Origin: Sophora flavescens | Lineage: Eukaryota; Streptophyta; Magnoliopsida; Fabales; Fabaceae | NCBI GenBank assembly: GCA_030762895.1 | Contig: CM061068.1 | Coordinates: forward strand, 153,284,811 to 153,348,810 | Length of the DNA stretch: 64,000 nt | Reading direction: 5' to 3' | In this document: piece after piece, positions 1 through 11,088 of the stretch | Layout: every line of letters begins with the position of its first letter | How positions within the stretch are numbered: position 1 is the first letter of the stretch | The notes under the pieces: generated by a model | What the model was told of the DNA's origin: nothing | The model's database searches: none | What the model saw: only the letters and a program-made list of their open reading frames with translations | Made by a program: the position numbers and the translations under genes

Positions 1-65
1 CCCTCCCGGTTGTAGCAACAATTAACAAACGAAAACCGCTACTACAGATGTATGTTCCTATTCCC

Positions 66-206
66 GAAATAACAAACGGGGTTAAGCTCTCATGAACAAA
101 CGAACATGAATGAACACACGCGAAATAACAAACGCGATTATATATAGGAACATAGCATCACCGAAATGAAACAATACCACACTATACATTACTGAAATAA
201 CAAACA
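66..206. repeat. Three spaced copies of a GAAATAACAAACG motif
   Basis: GAAATAACAAACG or a one-base variant occurs near 67, 121 and 192, spaced roughly 55-70 bp apart. Two copies are flanked by short self-complementary ends, for example CGCGAAATAACAAACGCG. A related AATTAACAAACGAAAA lies at about 21-36. Function unknown; it lies downstream of the putative TATA box of LTR Y, so in its transcribed part. Confidence 0.5.
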
Positions 207-440
207 GAAACATATAATATGGCATTGAAAAGAGAAAAGCAAATGAGACAGGAATCACAGAACCTCAAGTGTTAATAGAAACCAATTGCAGTAGATTAAT
301 CCTAGGAGACTAATTCTCCATTACAGAAGAAAACAATAAACTAAGAGAAAAACAAAAGACTAACAAGCTCAGAAACTAGCCAAAACTGGCTAATTCTGAC
401 CCCCTCACTATGACTCCCTTTTCATTCTGCCATAGAGCAG

Positions 441-448
441 TTTATATA
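441..448 (-). promoter_or_regulatory. Putative TATA box of LTR Y
   Basis: TTTATATA on the plus strand reads TATATAAA on the minus strand. It sits about 20 bp past the palindrome cluster when read on the minus strand, the same order as in LTRs Z and E. Inference from sequence and position only. Confidence 0.35.
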
Positions 449-467
449 CAAATTCTGGAATCCAAGT

Positions 468-756
468 CCTCGCGAGGCGAAGCACTTCTCGCGAGGCGAA
501 TTATGCGAAAGGTCTGCAACTCTTGGTCTTCTCGCGAGGCGAGACTATCTTCGCAAGGCGAACTCTTCAGCTTCCAAACTGTAACGCCCGTGGCCTTCAA
601 CACGGGTAAACCGTGATCGTCTCTGACTTTTCAAAGGTAGCATTTATTCGCGAGGCGAGTCCAGTCTTCGCGGGGCGAGACATAAAGTTTTGCAATTTCA
701 GGAACAGTCACCTTCTGGTTCGCGGGGCGAGCAGCCTTCTCGCGGGGCGAAAGCTC
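468..756. repeat. Cluster of eight CG-rich palindromes (CTCGCGAGGCGAG type)
   Basis: About eight copies of a word such as TTCTCGCGAGGCGAA, TTCGCAAGGCGAA or TTCGCGGGGCGAG occur near 470, 489, 530, 551, 648, 668, 720 and 738. The core is self-complementary (CTCGCGAG, or CTCGC and GCGAG arms around three bases). The cluster ends about 20 bp before a minus-strand TATATAAA. Confidence 0.8.
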
Positions 757-1000
757 CAGATTTATTCCTTTTTATTAACCTGAAAATAGAAAATAAAAGT
801 AAATACTTTATTCACTCTAAATCAACTAAATTAACTTAAAAACAATTTACAGACTCGAAATATTACTTAAGGACAATCAAGTCTAATTTGGGTGAAAATG
901 ATATAAAATTAGCACAAAGCCAAGGTCTTTACTAGTTATAAAACCAGTCAAACAGAGGCTCATCACCCCACCTAAAGATTAATCCCATGGCCACGTTACA

Positions 1001-1404
1001 ACCAAATAAAGACCTCTTGATTCTTAGGTGTTTTCATAAATAAAGTGGAGATTTGGTTGATAGTCAAGCATATGGTAGGAATCATTCCTTGAGGAAAATG
1101 GAGCGAATTGTTATATATACTTGAACACTTGAGTGAGTGAGGCAAGAAAGAGAGCCAAGCAAATAAATAAGCTTGGGGTGAGCTTCAAGTGAGCAAGAGT
1201 GCCCGAATCAGTGAGAATGTGAGTCTAGGAAACCTAAGCCCCTAATTGGACTTGAATTGATTGTTTCTTGCTGAAATAATTGAATGCCTGTTACTTGGAT
1301 CATTTTACTCGGGTTCTTAGTTCATTATCATTGCTCTGATTATTTTCATCTTCTAGCCTTAGTGATTGCTTGAGGACAAGCAAAGTCTTAAGCTTGGGGT
1401 GATT
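1001..1404 (+). other. 3' internal end of Gypsy-like element Z with polypurine tract
   Basis: Non-coding sequence leading to GAGGACAAGCAAAG and then AGCTTGGGGTGATT (1391-1404) directly before the TGATGAG start of the LTR. This wording resembles the 3' ends of plant Tat/Athila-type Gypsy elements, with the purine-rich tract that primes plus-strand DNA synthesis. An earlier AAGCTTGGGGTGAGC at about 1170-1184 looks like a second copy. The coding part of the element lies outside the window or is displaced by Y. Confidence 0.6.
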
Positions 1405-1630
1405 TGATGAGTGTGATTTCACCTCATTTTCCATGTACATTTCTGCATGCATTTGCATATAGTTAGGCCAATTTAGTGTTGATTTTGTATAGTTTTTCCT
1501 TTGGAACGGATGAGGTGGTTTCTGTGTGTTGTTTTGCAGAAATTGAAGGAAAAGTGTGCATATTTGGCTATAATGAAGCTTGGATGATTTTGGAGCTTAA
1601 AAAGAGAAGAATATGAGCCAAACAGAGCCT

Positions 1631-1858
1631 ATCACGGCCTGGCCGTGATGACCATCACGGCCGTGATCAAGCAGAGAAGAAGGCAAAAGTCAGAGACTGT
1701 CACGGCCTGGCCGTGACCGACATCACGGCCGTGACCGACCAGAAAATGAGGGCTCGCGTCGCGAACACTTCTCTCGCCTCGCGAGAGTTAAAAACCTGAA
1801 GACACGCCTTGGACAGAAAGCATCACGGCCTGGCCGTGATAGACATCACGGCCGTGAC
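1631..1858. repeat. Palindrome cluster TCACGGCC-GGCCGTGA in LTR Z
   Basis: Three copies of TCACGGCCTGGCCGTGA alternate with three or more copies of TCACGGCCGTGA, with a variant CTCGCGTCGCGAACACTTCT and CTCGCCTCGCGAGAG between them (1753-1787). The arms are perfectly complementary. The last palindrome (1846-1857) ends 13 bp before TATAAATA. Confidence 0.9.
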
Positions 1859-1870
1859 ATGCGACGGATC

Positions 1871-1878
1871 TATAAATA
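1871..1878 (+). promoter_or_regulatory. Putative TATA box of LTR Z
   Basis: TATAAATA, 13 bp after the palindrome cluster. Position in the LTR fits a U3/R border. Confidence 0.5.
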
Positions 1879-2763
1879 ACAGCACAGCAGACAGAAAAAT
1901 GGGACTTTTTGCAGAGGCTTGGAAACCCTAAAGAGGGCTGATGGCTGGGGGAAGGCTAGGACCTTAAAGATGACATCTTCTCTGCTCTTGGATTGGAAGA
2001 AGATTGAAGGATTCGTCATGGAGTTTTCTTCCTCTCTTCTCTCTTTCTATTTTGTAGACATTATCATGTGTAGTTAATTCCCCCATTGTTGGGTTTAGAT
2101 GTAGCTTTTCTGAATTTGATTGTTAATTGATTTGGTTTCAATACAAGTTTCTATTTCTTTATGAGTGTGTGATTCTGTGCTTAATGCTTTCTTAGGCTTG
2201 ATCATCCTAGGAATGATTAGTTGCTTTAATAGATAACTGGAAGGTTGGTGTTAGGGCATGCTCATGAATCATATGCCAAGTAGTCCAAGAATCTAGACAT
2301 AGGTGTTGGATGCTTGAAATCTTATAAGTCTTGACTTAATGCAAAATCACATATTAATCCACCTAAGACATTAGGGTTTGATTTGGGGTTTTAGGCTCAA
2401 TGCACCTAAGACATTAGGCTTGAGTATTTTAGAAAAGGCTTGATTGACATAATTGAATTAGGACTTGTGTTGTTAGCCATTCCATTGCAATCAAGGGAGG
2501 ATTAGTGTAGTCTAAACCTGACAATTCTATCCAGTTATAAATTCTGCACTCCAAGTGTTTGTTAAAAGTCCAAAAAGACCAAAAATATTGTATTGCTTTG
2601 TTTTCTGTTTTGATATCTCATACAATAGTTTAGTCTAGATAGTTGTTAAGTTTGTGAATTGGTAATTGACAACCAATCCCTGTGGATACGATAACCGGTC
2701 TCACCACCGTATTACTTGATTGCGACGAGGTGCACTTGCCTTTATCTTAAAAAATACGCATCA

Positions 2764-3398
2764 ACTTAACTTCAAGCAGACCTGACATTCAGTTTAGTGT
2801 CTGTATGTTTGCTAGATTCCAATATGACCCAAGAGAATCTCATCTTAAAGCTGTTAAGAGAATATTTAAATATTTACTTGGGACTACTAATCTTGGTTTG
2901 ATGTATCTAAGATCAAAAGATTACAGATTAGTGGGATTCTGTGATGTTGATTTTGTTGGAGACAGAATAGAAAGAAAAAGCACCAGTGGAGGATGTCACT
3001 TCATTGGAGCAAGCTTAGTCTCATGGTCAAGCAAAAGGCAGACAACTATTGACTTGTCTACTTCTGAGGCAAAATACATCTCAGCTACTAGCTGCTGCTC
3101 TCAACTCTTATGGGTAAAACATCAACTTGAGGATTACACTATTTATTAGCATAATATATATGTGTGGTGTGATAATTATAGTACCATTTGCTTAACCAAA
3201 AATCCAATTCAGCATTCTAAGGCAAAGCATATTGAAATCAAACATCATTTTATAAGGGATTATGTTCAGAAAGATATCTTTGATATTAAGTTTGTTAAAA
3301 CTAAAAATCAATGGGCTGATATTTTCACCAAACCATTAGCAGAAGAAAGGTTTTTATTTATTAGAGATAATCTAAACATGCATTGTATTGTTGAATGA
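2764..3398 (+). pseudogene. Copia pol C-terminal fragment: RNase H (element A)
   Basis: The frame opens at 2766 with LTSSRPD, the join between reverse transcriptase and RNase H in plant Copia pol, and carries SVCMFARFQYDPRESHLKAV, the GFCDVDFVGD segment holding a catalytic aspartate, RKSTSGG, STSEAKYIS, and near the end ADIFTKPLAEERF and a stop at 3398. RNase H removes RNA from the RNA-DNA hybrid during reverse transcription. A single in-frame TAG at 3147-3149 splits it; otherwise the frame is continuous. The upstream reverse transcriptase is cut off by the Z LTR. Non-functional. Confidence 0.9.
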
Positions 3399-3816
3399 CA
3401 TGTCTGATTGTTAACCTATCTATGCTACCTGTCTTATGTTTTTATATCACCTGTCTATGTTACCTGTCTAACCCTGCTGAGTCATAATGCTAGAACTCAA
3501 AATTTTTTGGTAAAATGGTTATTAATTATTTAATACCATTTATTAATCTGAATCTAATCATGTGCACAACAATTTTAATCTCGAAACCATGTTTTCATAA
3601 TATCTAAAGTGGGTGCTGTAGTTCCCCACGTAAATCGTGCAGTTTTAAAAATTAAAAATATTTTATTTCTCTCTCCTGCCTTTTTGACTATAAAAGGCAA
3701 AGAGTCAGAAAGGTTCAACCTTTACGTTTTCAATCCCTAAAAATCTCTTCGTCTTCGTCTTCTTCTCTATCAAACCCTTCTATCTTCCAAAACCCTAGAA
3801 ACTCATTCTCTCTGAA
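3399..3816 (+). other. Non-coding spacer between pol and second ORF of A
   Basis: AT-rich, no open frame. Contains repeated words of the type CTGTCTATGTTACCTGTCTA (around 3417-3470), a pyrimidine-rich run from about 3725, and AAACCCTAGAAACTC shortly before the start codon at 3817. Elements B and C have a spacer at the same place. Confidence 0.6.
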
Positions 3817-6006
3817 ATGGCACCCTCAAAACATCTTTCTTCAAAAGAAATTGCTGATAAGTACAACATAAGGCTCTCTGATGTGGAGAAAATATTGGCT
3901 GGGAAGACTGTGGACCTCCAACAAATGAAGAAATGGGGAGGGGATGTCACAGAGGAGTTGGAATACTCCAAGTGGACCTCCTTCTTTGACCTAAAGGAGC
4001 TGGTTCATCCCAAGCTTGTCAGAGACTTATGGACAAGTGTTGTGGTTCTCTCCAATAAGATTGATGGAACCAAGAGCTTTCATGCTCGAGTGATGGATAT
4101 CACTCTTCTCTTCCCCATCAACTCTCTGGAGCTCGTCACCAAATGCCCTAGAATTAATTGGAGCTGCTTTCAGACCTGAGTGGGAAGATTAGGTGGGAAC
4201 CTAGAATGTTAACATTGCTCTGTATGGTGTTCCTAATCCTGAGAACTTGAAGCCTGTGTGCATGGTGGTGAAGTGCAGATTCATGTACAAGCTGTTGCTA
4301 GAATGCGTGATGCCAAGGAAAGGATCACGAGACAGTGTGACCATGATGGACAGGTTTGCCCTGTACCACAAGATTCACAAAATCAAGGTGGACATCAATG
4401 ACCTCATCTACATCTACCTTGAATCAATTATCAAGAGGACCAACATGCAGACCTATCCCTATGGAATTCTGTTGACAAGACTCTTCAGGAACAAGCTGTT
4501 TGTTCCCAGTGATGCTCACTTTATAGACATGTCCTTTCCTATTGACAGGAAGAACCTGTCTATGATGAACATAGAGGGTATCCCTCTGGAAGATGAGGAA
4601 GAGGACAAGAAGGAAAAGAAGAATAAGAAGAAGAAACATGTTGCCGAGCAGAAGCTGAAATAAGAACCAGTGGTCTTCACTGATGAGTCAGAGATGCCAA
4701 TCTCTGAAAGGATCTGGAAGCCTGCTGGAAAGGTGGCCAGACAGGACCAGAGGCCTGCTTTGGAGAAGCCATCAGTCTCTGCTGAGACTGCTGAAACAAT
4801 TGAGCCTTATAGGTTTAAGCTGAAGAAGCCCTCTCCCAAGTGGAAGACAAGAGATGTTGAGGCATCAGAAGCTGTGTATGCACAACCCAACAAGAGAAGA
4901 AGGCTGGTGAAGACCTTTGCCAAGATCAAACAAATGGAGTCTTCACCTAGCAAGGAGGAAGTATCTGCTCAGGGGGAGCAGTCAAATAGACCCTTGGAGA
5001 AGGCCGAGGAGAAGAAGACTCTCGATTTGGGACTCATTCCTAGAAAGAGAAGGTCTGGCTACCCAGTGCCTTCTGTGGCATCTGCCGAAAGGGCAGAAGT
5101 TCTTGCAGAAGGTCAAGCTGCAGAGGTTGAGGTTGCTGCTGCAACTGTTGAAAACCTGTCTGTTGGGACACATACAGTTGTCCACCCTGAGGTTGACATT
5201 CTGTCCCCTTCTCTATCAAGGAAGAGGCTAAAGCTGTCAGAAGATTAGCCGATCCTTTCATCCATCCCTTCTACACCATCTTCTTCCTCTCACCAAGGTA
5301 TCTTACACCCTTCTATTTCTTCTCCACCTGCCTTATCTGTCTAACCCCTATCTGTAGTGTCTCCTTTCTCTTCACCTGTCTCTTCTCACCAAACCCAAAC
5401 ATCATCCTATGATGTTATGTCTGATATATGTCAGTACATAGTTGTTCCCAGGGACTCAACTCCCAAAGAACAAGTTGGCATATCTTCTAGTCTTTTTGCG
5501 TATGATCTGCAATCTTTTATGACTGTAAGTGTCTCTCATTTGTCTATCATTCCTTCTCCTCCATCTTATATCCTTAACCCTTGTAGGGAGATTTTCTTTT
5601 ATCCCCCTATTGTCTTGTTTATTAGAACATTGGCTAGGACTCACTATCCTGCCTCTGTTGTAATGTTACCTGCTAGGTCTAGGTATTTCTTTTTGTTAGT
5701 AACAGGATCAAATTATTTATTTTGTTATATTGATTCCTTGTTACCCCTACCTCCTTCTGTCTTAGCCCAACAACCTCTTCCCCCTCCTATCCAGTAAGAG
5801 TCACACATCTGTCTCTATCTGAGAGATTTTGTTGTGTCTTCTCATCCCCTGACACCGACTTTGTCAGAATCAGACCTCCGTTTAAGTTAGCTTTTCTTCC
5901 CTTATTTTACTATAGAACCCTTCATCAACTTGTCTTTCCCCGTATTTCCTCACCCTTCTCTGTGCCCAAGGCACCTTCTGTCTTAGCCTTGCCCTGGTAC
6001 TCAGAT
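3817..6006 (+). pseudogene. Second ORF downstream of pol (element A), N-terminal and middle part
   Basis: Start ATG at 3817 (MAPSKHLSSKEIADKY). Pieces in order: 3817-4179; then, after a frameshift, 4247-4663, 4670-5248 and 5357-5797 all in one frame, separated by stops. The segment LVHPKLVRDLWTSVVV resembles the (I/V)YP-L-R-F-Y pattern of a family often annotated as putative plant transposon protein; B and C have matching segments. Then comes a basic, lysine-rich stretch (EDKKEKKNKKKKH, at about 4594-4650) and an acidic, alanine/glutamate-rich part. Such ORFs in Sireviruses are often called envelope-like; I see no clear signal peptide or membrane anchor, so the role is unknown. Element C interrupts it at 6006. 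Confidence 0.65.
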
Positions 6007-6932
6007 TGTTGGAACCAAAGTCATTTTGATTTAATTAATCTCAAAGTTTTGATGTTAACAAAAGTATTAAATTTGCTTGGCAAAGTGTTAGTTGAGATCT
6101 AACAATGTTATCTAGTTTTGCAGGATCACTTGAATCTTATAAGTTATGGAAACTTAGAAAAAGTTTTCATATATTTGCTTAGACTTTAAATAAGCAATCC
6201 ACATCCACCCGTGTAGATAGGCTGCTCAAAAGCTTGCTAAAGTTATTTATTTATTTATTTATTTGAGTAGACTGAAACTTAAGTAGACGAGGCAAGAGAA
6301 TTTGTAAGTAGGCAAAATATTAAAATATTTCTACTAGACGGAATCTAAGTATCAAATTGAACAGACGAGCTTAACTTGCCACATCATCAGACGAGATCTT
6401 TTTAAGTGAGTAGACGGACTTTAATCCCACGTCACCAGACGAAGATCAAAATAACTCACTGAGATATAGCAATTCCAAAGACTTGAGTATACGAGAGGAT
6501 ATGCCACGTCAGCGGACGAGCAAAATGAAAGAGTGAATAGACTTAGTTTCACATATAACTAAGTAGACGCAGTTTTTAAGTATACGGGCTCATCTTTATG
6601 ATAAGCCTTCATAAATAATTTCAATCTGGTCCACAATGAATCATATTTATTTCAAATGATCGATATTTATTTCAAGAGAATTTTGTTCTTCTCATTTGTT
6701 TTATATGCTTAATGCTTTGTTCCCTTGTGAGAAAATCATAGTACCATCGAGGAAATAAAAAAAGCAACACAATACAATGGGAAATGTAAAACGATCTGTA
6801 CGATAGCACCTTTATGGCTGGAAAAAGCTGGAAGTTAAATAAAGGAGGAAAAATAGTTTTCAAGCTGTAAATGGTCAGAGCAATGAGCCTCCATTTTGTA
6901 CTACTCTGATAACCAAGAATACATTTCAGCAT
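6007..6932 (+). repeat. 5' LTR of element C, first part
   Basis: Starts TGTTGGAACCAAAGT and matches the 3' LTR of C from 37565 on, with point differences and fewer copies of an ATTT microsatellite (near 6244-6265, versus 37802-37833). Contains several modules of the form CCACGTCA-N-GACGAG (about 6380, 6429 and 6503). Interrupted by element B at the AGCAT duplication (6928-6932). Confidence 0.9.
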
Positions 6933-8486
6933 TGTTGTTTTGGCTTCAAAGACTCAAGAGGGGGGGGGGGGGGGGTGAATTGAGCTTTCAAATTTTTTTC
7001 AAAAACTTTGCTTTTCAAATCAGAGTTGCCTCCGAGATCTTTTACAAAAACAGTGAAGGGCTTTTTATGAAATCTTGAATAGAAGGTGGTGAGGAAAAAA
7101 ATTAATTCAGAAAGATAAATCAGTTCAGGGTCGTACAGGTATTAGATACAGGCCTTAATTAGTCAAGAACTGAGGTTACAATATATCAATTTCAGTGATC
7201 AAGAACAGTCTTAATCAACTCAGTTTTGAACAATTAAAAACTCAAGATTGATTGCAGTAATACTCTGGTTTTAATTCATATTAAACAGATCAAGAACTGA
7301 TATCAATTGAAAATTTAGAACATCAAGATCACAGTTATATGTGCAAGACAGAAATTAAAGAGTTTGAGTTTAGAGATACCACACAACCAGATTTATCCTG
7401 GTTCAGTCACCATCACTGTGACCTACATCCAGTCCCCACTCCACCTGTGGGTTTGCACACACTAACACAACAAGCTTTAGCCAGGTAGCTTGAAAAACCT
7501 TTACACCACAGAGCACTCCTTCACCTCGAGATACCACACTCTTGTGAAGAGCCTCAATCAATGTTCTTCCTTAGAGATACCTCACCCTAATCACACAGAG
7601 AGTCTCCCTCTCTCTTTACAATCAAATAGAACGAAAAGATTGATTCCTAAACTCTCAATAGTCAGATATACAAATTGAAGTTCTTATGAGAATTGAAACA
7701 CTATTTTCACAGTGAAGCTCAAGCAAGAAGATGAATGATTTTCACAATTGATCTCTCTAATTGATTTTGTAAACTTCTGATATTATAAAAGTTTTCCTTT
7801 GATCTCTCTATATATCGAAAACAAGTTATAGTCGTTGGGATCAATTAAAATAGATTTGGGTCTGATAACAGAATTTGTTTTCTTGATTCTGATTCTTGAA
7901 TAGGGGTTGAGTACATGGTTGTATTAACCAATTTCATATTGATAGTTATGATAGTTTCTCAAAATGTTGAACTTGGTTAATCCATCAGTACACTCATTCA
8001 ATACATCTATGTGTTGAATCAAGAACCTTAAATTCATTTGTCAGTTACAGTAGTAGACATACATCCATTGATTACATGGCTGTACCTGACAAATAATTTT
8101 CTTATTTCCAAAATTCATTTTCATTAAAAAAACTTATTCCTTTTAATTCAGGTTATGAAAAATGATTTTCTTCATGCATCTTTTTAGTTGAGCTATTTTG
8201 TGACTAAGAGATTTCTTTCTCTTACAAATCATATAAGACTTAAATCTAAAATTCTCCTTTAAGCTTGGTCCTGATGATCCTTTGATCTTTGACTTTGCTC
8301 TTTTGATTTCTACGTGCAGCTCCTTTATTCCTTCAAGTTCTTCCTTGAATATCTTCCTTGAATTTGCTTAATGAACTTGTTGATCACTGCTTGATACCTG
8401 TCTTTGCAATTTGACACTAAAACACTTGCACACACATTAAATTATATTTGTCATATATCAAAATCTCTAAGTCATTGAGTCTTACA
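6933..8486 (-). repeat. 3' LTR of element B
   Basis: Matches 15341-16886 almost throughout. Contains a run of 16 G at 6960-6975, where the other copy has GGGGGAGGGGGG. On the minus strand this is the C-rich tail of a motif (TTCAATTCACCCCCC type) that recurs near the 3' end of the LTRs of A and C as well. A small frame at 7490-7678 recurs in the other LTR and is not considered a gene. Confidence 0.93.
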
Positions 8487-8760
8487 AACTCCCCCTTTTT
8501 GATTATGGCAAATCTTCTAACAAATTATAAGATCAGAGTATAAGTGTAGCAGAAGCTAAGTGTTTTTGACAGATTTATATCACGGTATCAGAGCATTAGT
8601 ATATCAGAGCAAAAAAAATTATTAGAGCAGAATTTGATTTACTCCCCCTTCATCATGTAAGCTTATAAGCTCCCCGTCAACATATACACGTATAATTTGT
8701 TATTATCCCCTTTCTCTATATCGTACTTTTTCCTCCCCCTTTTGGCATTATAAAAAAGGC
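8487..8760 (-). promoter_or_regulatory. Multiple polypurine tracts of element B
   Basis: Read on the minus strand: AAAAAGGGGGAGTT directly before the LTR (8487-8500), and further GGGGGA tracts at about 8641-8650 and 8733-8748. Several purine tracts near the 3' end, each beside an AT-rich context, are a recognised Sirevirus trait; the one next to the LTR is the likely plus-strand primer. Confidence 0.75.
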
Positions 8761-8951
8761 AAAGTAAAGAAACATTCAAAGCAATAGAGAAGGCAAGCAT
8801 TTAAACATTCAAACAAAGCATATAAAATTGTTCATGATAGAAGGATAGGTGCAGGGACAAATATAAAAAAACAGAAACCATCTGCCAAAATTACAAACTA
8901 AGGCATTTTACCTTTCAAAAACTAAGTTCTATTTCATATGAATTCCTAGAA

Positions 8952-10310
8952 CTAGTTCTTCCTTTTTGATTGTCTTTTGTTTCGGCCTTTAGGTGATGGT
9001 TCAGCACGGGTATGCTCAGCTTTCTTCACAGCAACTGTTGCAATGTTTGCAACATCAACATCTTCTTCTGTTTGAGCTGGAGGTGCATGGAAATGAAAGT
9101 CTACTCCTAGGTTATCTTTGAGTTTATCAATGTCCTTTTCTGCCCTTTTCATCCTTTCATTCCCTTCAGCAATTGCAGCCATTTCAATTTCATGATTTTT
9201 CTTCTGATTTTCCTCAACATTTTCTAGCATTTTCATCAGTTTCTGCAGGAAATCAGGTGTATTTTCTTGTCCAGTTGAAGTACCAGTTGCAGTAGTTTCC
9301 TTGTTTCCAGCTTTCCTTATCCATATTCCATCTTCTTTCTTCAGTTTCATTTTGCTCACAATTTCTTCACCAAACTTGTGAGTTATTCTTCTTGTAAGCT
9401 TCTTTTCTTCTCCATCAAAAGGAATATTAAAATGATCTAGGATTATGCATACCAGTGCAGGGTAAGCAAGCATCATCTTGCTTTTCTTGCATTCTATCAT
9501 ATGTGAAGCAACACAGTACCCCCATCTGATTTGCTTCTCATTCAGTATAGCCTACATAAGCATTAAATCATAGTTTTGCAGAATAGAGTGATTTCCTCCT
9601 CTTGGAATTAAAATTCGGCAGACAACATAATGCATAAGTCTATCCTCTACACTCATTATACTTGTATATGTAACTTTACATTCAGGTTCATTAGAGGTAA
9701 CTAAATCTGGTCTAACCAGTTCTTTGTCATACTCATCATACCACTCAGATTTGGGACCATTTCCAGCAATGCTAGGTCCATAATAAGGTAGGTTAGCAAG
9801 ATTGCTGAATTCCTCTAATGACATTTTTATCTTAATTCCCTTAACTTCAGACCTAATTCCATTAGCATTCATTTCCAAATTCAAGTAAAAGACTTTGATC
9901 AGTAAGGGGTGATAGTCAAACGGAGTTTGTACAAACTCAGTGAGCTTTTGACAGACTACAATTTCAAGAAAGTTAAACTCATTATCCTCAAAATATTTTA
10001 CATCCATTACCCAAGGTTCAAGAATTTCTCTATATCTGAAGTTTTGATTAAAGTATTCCTTTTGTTCATCAGAAGAAAAATACCTTTGAAGAAAAGCATC
10101 ATTGTCCATTTATGAAGTTGGAGCAACACTTTCAATGAATTCCTTTTCTTTGGAAGATTCCACTTCATTTCCTTTGTTCCTCTTTTTCTCAAGAGCCTTT
10201 GAAGTCTCAACTCCTTTCTTCTTCTTCGCCGACTTAGAAGTTTCCATTTCCTTCCTCTTCTTCTCAGCAGCTTTTGAGGGTGAAGATCCAGAATTTTTAG
10301 TTCTTGCCAT
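8952..10310 (-). pseudogene. Second ORF downstream of pol (element B)
   Basis: One frame from ATG at 10310 to a stop at 8952, about 453 codons, broken only by stop codons at about 10110 and 9552. Starts MARTKNSGSSPSKAAEKKRK and has a lysine-rich N-terminus, then a globular part with FDYHPLLIKVFYLNLEM, corresponding to KVSIYPNLIRDFWRRL of element C, and a C-terminal part predicted from composition to be helical or coiled (EIEMAAIAEGNERMKRAEKD). No evident membrane segment. The lysine-rich start suggests nucleic-acid or nuclear association, but that is inference. With only two stops this is the best preserved of the three second ORFs. Confidence 0.75.
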
Positions 10311-11088
10311 ATTAGGGTTGGTTTGGGTACAAGAAGGATTAAGGTAAGCTCTGCTAGGGTTGCGAAATTAGGTGAAGAAAGAGTGGGTTTCAAAAGATTT
10401 GAAGTTTTGAAATAAGATTCTACATCGGTGAAGTTTTGAACGTAACCTAGTAGACGAGCTCCATATGCCACGTCATTGGACGGAGCTTCTCCTTAAGGAC
10501 TTAGCAAGTCGAAAGACTTATGTGGACGAGCGCTTCTATCACTTTAGTGGACGAGCGCTTCTATCACTTGTGTGGATGAGCACTGCGCTTCTGTCACTTG
10601 TGTGGACAAGTGCTTCTGTCACTTTAGTGGACGAGCGCTTCTATCACTTGTGTGGACGAACACTTCTGTCACTTTAGTGGACGAGCGCTTCTATCACTTG
10701 TGTGGACGAGCGCTTCTGTCACTTGTTTGGACGAGCAGAATTAGAATCTTGTGTATTGAGTTTATCAGACTTTGCATACATGCCTGTAGAACACCAGTGT
10801 ATACTTATGACATTCAGGAATTGTGTCTCAGACTTTTAATACATCTGTTTATCACAGGGATGTATCAGACTAAAAACACAGGGGATCCATTCCTGAACCT
10901 GTATATAGCTATTGTTTAAAACGAATTTCCAGTTTTTACACATGTACATGGGTTAGGTACATAGGTGTATCTGATCAAATCTATTTCTTCTGAAACTCTC
11001 ATCTAATATAGATATTCCAAATCAAATCATACAAGAATCAGAGCATATTTACGCAAAGATACAGTCATATAAACAATTTCATTAGAGA
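10311..11088 (-). other. Spacer between pol and second ORF of B
   Basis: No gene. Holds the 26-bp minisatellite (10506-10735) and otherwise AT-rich DNA. A CCACGTCATTGGACGGAG module at about 10471-10488 matches the modules in the LTR of C. Confidence 0.7.
10506..10735. repeat. Minisatellite, about 26-bp unit GGACGAGCGCTTCTATCAC
   Basis: About nine tandem units of TGGACGAGCGCTTCTRTCACTT followed by TAG or GTG. Variants replace GCG with ACA or AAG. The unit core TGGACGAG recurs singly in the LTR of C. The frames through the array (for example 10465-10919) simply repeat a short peptide and show no sign of being real genes. Confidence 0.9.

Larger units (their letters stand above)
1..1000 (-). 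repeat. Probable LTR of a minus-strand Gypsy-like element (Y), left end outside window
   Basis: No credible gene is present. Read on the minus strand, the segment would start at about 1000 with TGTAACGTGGCC, resembling the TGTAACACC start of the LTR of element E. It then runs through a cluster of CG-rich palindromes (470-755) to a TATATAAA box (441-448), and continues past base 1. The DNA to its right (from 1001) reads as the 3' untranslated part of another element, which fits insertion of Y there. There is no visible primer site and the second LTR is outside the window, so the family is an inference. A 68-codon open frame at 410-616 overlaps the palindromes and is not taken as a gene. Confidence 0.4.
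1405..2763 (+). repeat. 3' LTR of Gypsy-like element Z
   Basis: Starts TGATGAGTGTGATTTC directly after a polypurine tract and ends TACGCATCA. From about 2764 the sequence switches to the reading frame of a Copia RNase H (leucine-threonine-serine-serine-arginine-proline-aspartate begins at 2766), so the LTR end marks an insertion into element A. The target duplication cannot be checked because the left end is outside the window. The LTR contains a palindrome cluster (1631-1858) and a TATA box (1871-1878). No coding sequence. Confidence 0.75.

Noticed and set aside
580..1000. TGTAACGCCC at 580 and GTTACA ending at 1000 as the two ends of one small element
   Set aside because: The flanking 5-mers (CAAAC and ACCAA) do not match, and the minus-strand LTR reading explains the region better.
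6007..6932. LTR at 6007 as the 3' LTR of element A (tandem LTR arrangement)
   Set aside because: The second ORF of A resumes after 39201 and A has a different LTR at 39822, so 6007 is the 5' LTR of C inserted in A.
7490..7678. 62-codon frame present in both LTRs of B (also 15894-16082)
   Set aside because: LTR copies are expected to share short frames; no start context, domain or selection evidence.
10465..10919. Open frames of 70 and 115 codons with repeated HLCGR(A/T)LLSL-type peptides
   Set aside because: They are translations of a 26-bp minisatellite in different frames and stop at its edges.
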